Shown here: positions 9,101 to 12,742 of the stretch, piece by piece
How the letters are laid out: the number at the start of each line of letters is the position of its first letter
How positions within the stretch are numbered: the first letter of the stretch is position 1
NCBI GenBank assembly: GCA_020061125.1
Contig: JAGUYV010000020.1
Span: 1 to 12,742 of the forward strand
Length of the DNA: 12,742 nt
DNA from: a bacterium
Lineage (GTDB): Bacteria; UBP15; UBA6099; DSWB01
Direction of reading: 5' to 3'
Program-made: the position numbers and the translations under genes
The notes under the pieces: generated by a model
Database searches by the model: none
What the model saw: the letters and a program-made list of their open reading frames with translations, nothing else
What the model was told of the DNA's origin: nothing

Positions 9101-9124
9101 GTTTTGTACCCGTTTGCGTGGCAT
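3158..9124 (-). CDS. Giant secreted YVTN-propeller / 14x fibronectin-III / dockerin protein (about 1988 aa)
   Basis: ATG 9124 is preferred as the start because AAGGGA lies 8 bases before it and a clean Sec signal peptide follows: basic PRKR, hydrophobic residues about 8-26, cleavage near ANA-AP at 28. An in-frame GTG at 9160 would add 12 residues. Residues about 45-345 form a YVTN-type beta-propeller with seven blade-like repeats (KVYVTN, KVYVAN x2, RIFVAC, LVYVTV; outer two divergent). Residues about 349-1460 are eleven fibronectin-III-like modules of about 100 residues (GLTNGTxYYFVVRAxD...TNT). Three longer ones (about 1461-1800) follow; the first contains an acidic DNDGDGFVD loop. Residues about 1802-1915 look like a transthyretin/CarboxypepD-regulatory beta domain (ITDSSGDFKI). 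The end is a type I dockerin with two Ca-loops (from residues 1922 and 1955). It is probably an extracellular scaffold, adhesin or enzyme-docking protein. No catalytic domain, membrane anchor or sorting signal is visible. Confidence 0.9.
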   Translation of the reverse strand: MPRKRVQNAVITAVFAFFCLLAGVAANAAPFLNMSIDMGPGTGPQDAAVLDAHAVQRVYNTNFGTSTVIVINLGAPATSSIMLNSGAASPYGVAVFNDAVAPKVYVTNKTHSTVSVIDASGGMDVELTGAGYPIGVGANPMGVGVMPFGSPSHKVYVANNTNNTVSVINGDTHAVTQLIGGFNAPYGVAVNSVTGKVYVANSGSNTISIINPATDAITGSILVGAGPRGIAVDEANNRIFVACAGAQRVYMIDGTTDTVVSQAALSASPEDVAVVPDIGLVYVTVPGLNHVRVFKTQTGMPEVSGSPLSIGQNPQGIVAADSSIAADPWILFAAASTGNSLEVVMETDSYPPVFGGLATAEDAEEPASGLGPAMHLSWGEATDHTLPVFYHVFVATTSGGQDFNSPLFSTDQFGSHTFSGAGLQYAQDYYIIVRASDSSALGNMDANTVEQQLMLTDGAVPSGGLLTGATDTGIGGEVAIEWSLAADDTPPITYNIYTGLATDDMSLATSVTGVTTLTLSGLDNDIKQYFLVRAEDSAGLASTNTVFGEATPTDITPPVFGGLVSAVDAGSGRTVSLSWNAGSDESGSVTYAIFVEAGASVSFSTAVYTTTATSYDVSGLTNGTQYTFGVRAFDASGNYDSNTLAFSATPTDVLDPVFSGVSSCADLGADGQVKLFWSAASDNTTPVYYNVYQAAASGAQNFASWDYQFSATAAVVLSGLTNGTTYYYVVRAEDSAAPPNEDTNTAQCAVKPTDGAAPVFSGLASATATGNTGEILLSWTAATDVSSPIYYNIYAATSSGGQNYSSWTYQAVATTTYTATGLTDGQMYYFVVRAQDTGGLQETNTVQKSARPNDGTAPVFGGVTGLTDAMTSGALTASWAAAADPATPISYEVFRSTTSGGQNFASPATTTTATSALLTGMANNVPYYIVVRARDAGGVSDTNVVELSATPTDQTAPSFAGITSATDKQLGGVIELNWSPASDPSTPLVYSIYMRIPPAAFDWGAPVATTQYRPYQVTGLTNGATYSFSIGVSDSASPTANTATNAVELSAAPSDLTAPTFAGIKTLADAQTSGAGVLTWTAATDNSGIDHYDIYYATSPTGFWSKPPAATAAGTATGTTITGLSNGNLYYVGVRAVDASAAANSDSNTARLTFVPSDTQAPAFGGLASATDTTQGGQVELAWTAASDPSTPITYNIYYAQNATPSFVAVSTTTTATGATITGLTNNTPYYFVVRAKDSYGNTSTHSTPLIITPTDVVQPSFGGLASASDTAAGGEILLTWAAASDNSPPITYSIYQATTSGAQTFASASYTTTNTSYTVSGLNNGTAYYFVVRAADASTSGNQETNTVERSAIPADTTAPAFAGLASALDTGQGNTVSLSWSTATDNSPPVIYNIYQASYSGLQNYSSPTYTTQNTSYTVTGLTNGARYYFVVRAEDSAAAPNEDTNTLEREARPFDTLAPQAPSAVSALAGDITGDPGDEYVTISWTPPAANADGSALTDLAGFNVYRSLVPGQPPSTPQNALDGADNDGDGFVDSYDVKGDLVPATATQYVDNTSITSGTTYYYTVTAQDQAGNESPLSDLVSATPRNADDATPMPPDNVLAAPGDSQVTLTWTAPLVNTDESVLTDLQGYNVYRSVTTGGNYSLINSSIVTQATYADTTVTNGTTYYYVVTALDTAVPPNESANSAETAVTPNDSGSLPPAPPTGLAVVSLDSGASLSWSAPTTNSDGSPLQDLEGYNVFRSTDSVSGFEQINAATVTIRTYIDSGLTNGVTYYYYVTALDADGLESEPSSNGIAVYGSTGVQGRVLAYDTSAGPTVNGYPKTPVTGMSVQLLDLTNAVVSSGITDSSGDFKIVYENAQSGELFSVRLVIPDTAPFAYDDEFVENGHGYFRVKTGVSIGTGFASITVPALGAGPTAGDANCDGLIDIKDFLIMRGSYGLSSGQTGYNSDIDINGDTVVDITDFVLLKATFGRSLMTPPTGLCQN
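3227..3361 (-). other. Type I dockerin: two calcium-binding loops
   Basis: Two 12-residue F-hand loops are encoded by the complements of 3326-3361 (D-A-N-C-D-G-L-I-D-I-K-D) and 3227-3262 (D-I-N-G-D-T-V-V-D-I-T-D), 33 residues apart. Both keep the calcium ligands at positions 1, 3, 5, 9 and 12; the second has Thr where Gly is usual at position 6. Helix-like segments (FLIMRGSYG, FVLLKATFG) follow each loop, as in dockerins that bind cohesins. No cohesin is encoded in the window. Confidence 0.9.
4746..8080 (-). repeat. Tandem array of eleven fibronectin-III-like modules, about 300 bp period
   Basis: Module starts, marked by a P-x-F-x-G-[LVI] motif, fall near 8080, 7750, 7456, 7165, 6860, 6560, 6260, 5957, 5645, 5351 and 5046, with the next domain beginning near 4745; the period is close to 303 bases. 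In the second module the motif has drifted to PSGGL. The modules share the start, a central D-x-[ST]-x-P-[IV]-x-Y-[NS]-[IV]-Y, and the GLTNG-TxYYFVVRA-D core with a closing TNT. Each copy differs enough at protein and DNA level to be old duplication. Three further, longer modules of a different subtype continue to about 3722. Confidence 0.85.
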
Positions 9125-9132
9125 GCTCACTG

Positions 9133-9138
9133 TCCCTT
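9133..9138 (-). promoter_or_regulatory. Shine-Dalgarno site that decides the start of the giant gene
   Basis: AAGGGA (complement of 9133-9138) stands 8 bases before ATG 9124-9122. The upstream in-frame GTG at 9160 has only a weak AGG five bases before it and would put a non-typical stretch ahead of the signal peptide. Confidence 0.65.
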
Positions 9139-9190
9139 GCGCCAGTTTATCAGTGCGCACTATCGCCTGTCTTCTTCTTTTTCTTCTTGA

Positions 9191-9220
9191 ATTATAACAT
9201 AGAGGAATTATCAGTGTCTA
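9191..9220 (-). promoter_or_regulatory. Predicted strong sigma-70-type promoter for the giant gene
   Basis: On the minus strand TAGACA (complement of 9215-9220, 5 of 6 to TTGACA) is followed after 18 bases by a perfect TATAAT (complement of 9191-9196). Transcription would begin near 9184, giving a purine-rich leader (AAGAAGAAAAAGAAGAAG) of about 60 bases before the ATG at 9124. Confidence 0.65.
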
Positions 9221-9318
9221 TAGAGCAATATGTGACTTGTATCAAATATTGTATTTTTGCTTCATCTTCCGGGTTTGTGTTGAGTGCGAATATCGTCTTT
9301 AGCGCCAGGCCCCGTGAG

Positions 9319-9357
9319 CATTCCTCTCTGTGTCCCTTTGTTCGTCTGTGATCTTCC
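9319..9357. repeat. Segment resembling a dispersed 'ACACAGAGG' intergenic repeat
   Basis: On the minus strand this reads GATCACAGACGAACAAAGG followed by GACACAGAGAGGAATGC. It recalls the short A/C/G-rich dispersed repeats (CACAGAG / CACGAAG words) found between genes in many environmental bacterial genomes. Only one copy is in the window, so the repeat identity rests on recall of that pattern and is tentative. Confidence 0.3.
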
Positions 9358-9460
9358 GTCCCAGGATCAAGCATTACTAAAACCTGACAAGTCGCGCGCC
9401 CCATCGCATTTCTTTTTTTGAATCACAACGCCAGCAATGACCGGAAAATCGTGGATTGGG

Positions 9461-9477
9461 GGGCTTTTGAAAAGCCC
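9461..9477. repeat. Perfect inverted repeat GGGCTTTT-g-AAAAGCCC
   Basis: Eight-base arms surround a single central base (9469), giving a tight hairpin of about 7 pairs with a 3-base loop. A second small stem, GCGGG (9498-9502) with CCCGC (9513-9517), lies 20 bases further on. No U-tract follows on either strand, so it is not a standard terminator. It could be an operator or part of a small structured RNA. Confidence 0.55.
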
Positions 9478-10829
9478 GGTTACGGATTCAAACAGGAGCG
9501 GGCACGCGGAAACCCGCCGAGTTCCCGGTCCCCATTACTTCTGATTCGCGTCTCTCGTACAGCTTTTGTGTTCTCAACAGGTTCCATAAGCCCGCTTGCT
9601 CCGTATCCGCGCCTTCCGTGTTGATGCATCCGTTTGCCTATTCGTTGATTCGGTTGAGTCTTCGCCTTGCTTTGTTGCGTCTGGCCGATACTTTGCCATC
9701 CTGTCTGTCATCGCAACGCACTTGCTTTATAGCGTCGGCTGTTTTTGGTTTTAATTTGGTTTTTTGTCTTTTTTGTCCTTATGCAAAGCCTGTGATTCCT
9801 GTCCACTTTCCCATTTTCCTGTAATTTGACTATTCTTGTACAGTCTAATTTATTGGATCATCTGCTGATTTCTCTATTGGTCAGATGCCATGCTCAATTC
9901 CATATTGCATTTGTTTTTTGGTGTCGCGCAACAGCTTCGTCCAGTCTACAGAATCCCATGAAAACAGTGGTGTTATTTTTCCACAGGCCCGTCAATACTG
10001 AATTCATCTTGTTTTTTGCTGCCTGCTATGCTTATTTTGCTTAATATTGCAGCCAATTTCCGAAATTATTAACAAAATGTATTCTTGTGATTAATTCTGT
10101 AAATAATATCATCTAAATTCGGATGCCTTATGTATTTCCTCTCGCTTTAAAAAGTCTAATTCCTTAACGCACACTTATCTCCATCTTGTAATATTGTGAG
10201 AATGAACTTATTTTCCGTGTTTAACAGGCATTGTTTCTGATTCGTTTACACCGTCAAAATTTGTCCGCCGCCTGATATTTGGATAATATCCGGTAGTTGC
10301 CTATTTCTGATAACCATATTTATTGTTCTCATTTTGTTCGCCATTTTTCTGCATCGCACACTCATCACAGTTGCGGCTCATTAAATAATTGTTGCTTTCA
10401 GGCTATCTTCGCGCAATGATTTGCAGCATCACGGGCGTTGTCTTCATGCTTGCCCTTGGTTATGATAAAAGGTCGGCAAGTCGCCATGTAATATCTCTGC
10501 TTTAATTTTCTACCTTCTGTTGTCCATCTGGTCACGGCGCCAATCAATGCTTCCTCTTTTCTGGACTTATTGCAGATATTATATTGGACAACGCTGATTT
10601 TACGATAAATAACGGAATTGGTGTGTCCAAACAATCATTATTGGATGAATATCATACAAATCAACAGCGGACGAATCCATTAACGCAAGATTTTCAGATG
10701 ATGCATTTTAATGTACGGATACGCTTGCGCAAAGACCATTTGCATGTTATGGATGAGATTTCTGGGATAATGGAGGAATCCAAGCCCCATCCGGTGACTC
10801 CATGACTGAATCTATGCTCTTTTTCAAGA

Positions 10830-10907
10830 GCGGTTTTTCATACCGGGCCTTAAACCGCAATAGCGCGGCTTATTTGCTATGTGCGCCTGCTTTCTTGTTG
10901 AGGCGCA
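10830..10907 (+). ncRNA. Candidate structured RNA with alternative and consecutive stems
   Basis: GCGGTTT (10830-10836) pairs exactly with AAACCGC (10852-10858). The CCGC of that arm (10855-10858) can instead pair with GCGG (10865-10868), an alternative hairpin extended by TAA/TTA with one mismatch. A separate perfect 7-bp stem follows: TGCGCCT (10882-10888) with AGGCGCA (10901-10907). Three stems within 80 bases of otherwise AT-rich non-coding DNA, two mutually exclusive, suggest RNA structure. Strand and function are unknown, it matches no RNA family I recognise, and chance is possible. Confidence 0.25.
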
Positions 10908-11244
10908 GCATCCGAGAGATTTTCGTCGTATGCCTGCTTCATTTTCAAACAGTGTTTTTCAGGGGGCTTTTTTGAATTTTACAGTATGCCGCACTTTTAG
11001 TATCGCATATACGCAAGTATGCTTCGTCATCATGCCCTAAAATCGGGTGCTGATTTTTCAGATTTCTTGATTGGGGGCGCTTCTGGATGTGATTATCTGG
11101 TGCGCACAGAAAGAGGCCGCTAACCCGCGCACACTTGAGCAACCCGGGATCGCGCCATTGTTCGCATTCAAGAAGGCGGTTCCAAGGTATTCTGGGCTGG
11201 GTTGAAGGCGAAAAATGCGCGAGAGGGGATTTTGGACACATATC

Positions 11245-11264
11245 GCCCCTTGCGCGGGGCTTTT
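11245..11264 (+). terminator. Weak terminator-like hairpin after the small gene
   Basis: GCCCC (11245-11249) pairs with GGGGC (11256-11260) around a 6-base loop and is followed by TTTT (11261-11264) on the + strand. The upstream genes are on the minus strand, where the hairpin lies 12 bases past the stop of the small gene but is preceded by A's and not followed by U's. It could stop + transcripts or act as an mRNA-end hairpin for the minus operon. Confidence 0.3.
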
Positions 11265-11276
11265 CAGGCTCGAGAA

Positions 11277-11540
11277 TCAGAACAGCATGAGGCTTTCAAG
11301 CTCGTCCTGGCCGTCTTCGGTTTGCAACCAGTGGCACAATGCATGAAGAATTTGGGATAGTTCATCATTTGATTCGCATTCCACATTGAATATGACCTCC
11401 CGGTGATGACACTGCCGGGGGCTTTTGATTTGAATGCGTGAGCGCAGGTCGGGGGTGTTGGAGAACAAGGTGTCGAGCAGCGCGTGGCCGCGTTGCTGAA
11501 TTTTCTCGTCAAAGGTTTGCGTATGTCCGAGATTTTGCAT
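11277..11540 (-). CDS. Small hypothetical protein, 87 aa, downstream of the PD40 gene
   Basis: I do not recognise the family. The ATG at 11540 has an AGGG ribosome site 8 bases before it, and the gene begins 33 bases after the PD40 gene ends, on the same strand, so co-transcription is likely. The protein is soluble and has no signal peptide or membrane segment. It is mildly acidic towards the C-terminus, with helix-like stretches (EKIQQRGHALLDTLFS, DELSQILHALCHWLQTE) around a central strand-like REVIFNVECES. Codon use resembles the neighbouring gene more than the AT-rich spacer beyond, supporting real coding. A cytoplasmic helper or regulator is conceivable, but there is no sequence basis for a function. 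Confidence 0.6.
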   Translation of the reverse strand: MQNLGHTQTFDEKIQQRGHALLDTLFSNTPDLRSRIQIKSPRQCHHREVIFNVECESNDELSQILHALCHWLQTEDGQDELESLMLF

Positions 11541-11573
11541 GGTGGAAGCCCTGCCCTTTTGTGATTTGAACGG

Positions 11574-12742
11574 TCAGCGCCGGGTGGCCGCCGCCCGCGC
11601 CATGGGCGAAAATCCGTTCGGGAAAAACTGGCGCGCGGGCTGGCCGTCCACTTCGCCATTCTTGCTCATGATGTACAGTTCGTCGCGGCCGCGCACACGG
11701 CGCACGAACACAATCTTCTCGCCATCGGGTGATATCGCGGGATACATTTCGAGGTCGAAATTATCTGTCAGTCGCTTTGCGGGTTCGAGCGGGCCCATGG
11801 GATTGGCGATAAACAGCTCGGGCTGCCGCCCGCGCACATATCCCGCATACACAAGGCCCTTGCCGTCCGGTGTCCAGACGGGCAGAAAGTCCTCGAGCAG
11901 ATTGTCCGTTATCCGGCGCACCTGTTTGCCCGATGAGCTGATGGTGTAAACCTCGCTCTGGTAAGCCTCGAATCGTGCGATGAACGCAAGACGGTTGCCT
12001 CGTGGCGCCCAGGTGGGCATGGTGTCGTCCACCATGTTTCCTCGGATCAGGGGCGCGGTGACATTTTTTGTGCGGCCGGTCTTCAAGTCCATGGTGTATA
12101 TGTCGCCCCGGCTCGCAAAAGCCAGGGTGCGGCCATTGGCCGAATAGTGCGGATAGCAGGTGTCCGCGGCGGTGAACTCTTTTTTCTCTTGCTCCTTGAT
12201 CTTGGTGCCTTCGACAAACAGGCGCGGGTTGCGCCCGTCCGGGTCCATGAACCAGACCTGCGGATATCCTGCACGATATGAGCAAAAGGCAATGGCACGC
12301 CCGTCGGGACGCCACACGGGGAACCGATCGTCCCAGCGCCGCCCCGCGCTCTTTTTGCTTTCGGCGGTCACGCATTCCAGGTCCGCTCCGTCCGCGTTCA
12401 CGGTGCAGATGTCCACTGGCCCGTTGCGGTTGGACATGAACGCCAGAGCTTTTCCGTCCGGTCTCCAAGCTGGCCACACATCCATCCCCGGGCTGTTGGA
12501 GACATTCACGGGATTTGAACCATCGGCATCGGCCACATACACTTCCATGTTCGCGTTGGAGTCGTAGATGAATGCGATTTTGCCGCCGTCGGGGCTCCAC
12601 ACGGGCGTGCGGAATGCTCCTTTGCCCTGGTGCTTGTCGGGCAGATTTTGACTCGGCTGCGGCTGGGCCTGTCGTGTTGCGGCATCAATGGCTGCCGGCC
12701 CGGGAAGCGCGCCGGGCGCCCCGGTCTGCGCCTGCGCCACAA
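11574..12742 (-). CDS. TolB-like PD40 beta-propeller protein, 5' end cut by the window
   Basis: The frame runs off the window at 12742; the GTG at 12740 is probably internal. The first visible residues (AQAQTGAPG) could be the end of a signal peptide, so an extracytoplasmic location is likely but not proven. Seven PD40/WD40-like repeats are visible, each with a P-x-W-x-P-D-G-x-x-[IL]-[AV]-F core: PVWSPDGGKIAF, PAWRPDGKALAF, PVWRPDGRAIAF, PHYSANGRTLAF, PTWAPRGNRLAF, PVWTPDGKGLVY and PAISPDGEKIVF. The 'vYvadaDGsnp' strands typical of TolB lie between them. Seven repeats make a complete propeller. A Gln/Pro/Ala-rich linker precedes the first. TolB itself has a separate N-terminal domain and works with Pal at the envelope; no tol/pal genes are visible, so this is better called TolB-like than TolB. 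It is probably in one operon with the small gene after it. Confidence 0.85.
   Translation of the reverse strand, partial: VAQAQTGAPGALPGPAAIDAATRQAQPQPSQNLPDKHQGKGAFRTPVWSPDGGKIAFIYDSNANMEVYVADADGSNPVNVSNSPGMDVWPAWRPDGKALAFMSNRNGPVDICTVNADGADLECVTAESKKSAGRRWDDRFPVWRPDGRAIAFCSYRAGYPQVWFMDPDGRNPRLFVEGTKIKEQEKKEFTAADTCYPHYSANGRTLAFASRGDIYTMDLKTGRTKNVTAPLIRGNMVDDTMPTWAPRGNRLAFIARFEAYQSEVYTISSSGKQVRRITDNLLEDFLPVWTPDGKGLVYAGYVRGRQPELFIANPMGPLEPAKRLTDNFDLEMYPAISPDGEKIVFVRRVRGRDELYIMSKNGEVDGQPARQFFPNGFSPMARAAATRR

Larger units (their letters stand above)
9221..11276. other. Two-kilobase AT-rich region with no supported gene
   Basis: No open frame here has both a plausible start with ribosome site and protein-like content. 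The + strand is strongly T-rich and A-poor (in 9721-9780, 36 T against 4 A), so short + frames translate as hydrophobic strings by composition alone. The minus strand, in the direction of all flanking genes, is correspondingly A-rich and has no frame over 60 codons between about 9405 and 10397. A few small hairpins and one repeat-like segment are listed separately. It may be a long 3' untranslated region, a decayed locus or a non-coding RNA locus. Confidence 0.6.

Noticed and set aside
7769-9190. 473-codon open frame on the + strand
   Set aside because: It is wholly antisense to the propeller and first module of the giant gene. Its composition is Arg/His/Gly-rich as expected from a complementary frame, and it has no domain or ribosome site.
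9192-9404. 70-codon frame on the minus strand just upstream of the giant gene
   Set aside because: It reads through the promoter and the repeat-like segment; the charged low-complexity middle is the translation of the CACAGAG-type words.
9618-10044. Two short + frames (9618-9824, 9826-10044) that translate as hydrophobic proteins
   Set aside because: Hydrophobicity is what T-rich DNA gives in any frame. The starts are TTG/TTG-like or unsupported, there are no Shine-Dalgarno sites, and the two frames do not form a coherent family.
10398-10805. Overlapping short frames: 78 codons on - (10398-10634) and 73 codons on + (10584-10805)
   Set aside because: Both begin with TTG without a ribosome site and overlap each other. 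The + frame has a slightly protein-like tail and could be a gene remnant, but there is nothing to support a call.
10945-11241. 98-codon frame on the minus strand downstream of the small gene
   Set aside because: No ribosome site and mixed Ser/Pro/Lys composition; it crosses hairpin-containing spacer and shows no motif.
9421-11276. tRNA, tmRNA, RNase P RNA, CRISPR array or insertion sequence in the long spacer
   Set aside because: No tRNA-like T-arm with acceptor pairing, none of the conserved tmRNA or RNase P words I know, no regularly spaced repeats and no transposase fragment were seen by eye.

Overview
The window holds five protein genes that can be supported, two of them cut by the window edges, separated by long AT-rich stretches with little or no coding signal. 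The genes have high-GC codons, while the spacers and the M50 gene are AT-rich. The organism is clearly bacterial: it has Shine-Dalgarno sites, sigma-70-like promoters, a CheW protein and a Sec signal peptide. The mix of a giant secreted beta-propeller/fibronectin-III/dockerin protein, a TolB-like PD40 propeller, and spacers of up to 2 kb suits an environmental, probably uncultured Gram-negative lineage (Planctomycetota/Verrucomicrobiota, Lentisphaerota, Sumerlaeota, Hydrogenedentota or similar). That placement is inference; nothing here fixes the phylum.

Layout. Bases 1-1176 (+) carry the C-terminal part of an alkaline-phosphatase-superfamily enzyme that lacks one expected metal-binding aspartate. 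It converges on an AT-rich (-) gene (1409-2077) for a polytopic membrane protein with an HELAH zinc-protease motif (M50-like). A perfect 12-bp inverted repeat lies inside that gene near its 3' end. A spacer with no convincing gene (2078-2555) precedes a single-domain cheW (2556-3035, -), which has its own promoter just behind the end of the next gene. Bases 3158-9124 (-) encode one secreted protein of about 1988 residues: signal peptide, seven-bladed YVTN-type propeller, fourteen fibronectin-III-like modules, a transthyretin-like beta domain and a C-terminal type I dockerin. A good promoter lies at 9191-9220. Bases 9221-11276 hold no gene I can support; this stretch has extreme T-over-A skew on the + strand, several hairpins and one segment resembling a dispersed repeat. 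A small unrecognised gene (11277-11540, -) follows, 33 bases downstream of a TolB-like seven-repeat PD40 propeller gene (11574 to the window end, -, 5' end missing).

How they work together. All complete genes are on the minus strand, but only the PD40 gene and the small gene after it look like one operon. The giant protein and the PD40 protein are probably both outside the cytoplasm, and the giant one looks like an extracellular scaffold or adhesin that can dock onto a cohesin. CheW and the M50-like protein have no visible partners here. No defence system, CRISPR array, tRNA, rRNA or transposase was seen. The most novel items are the architecture of the giant protein and the large structured non-coding spacer.
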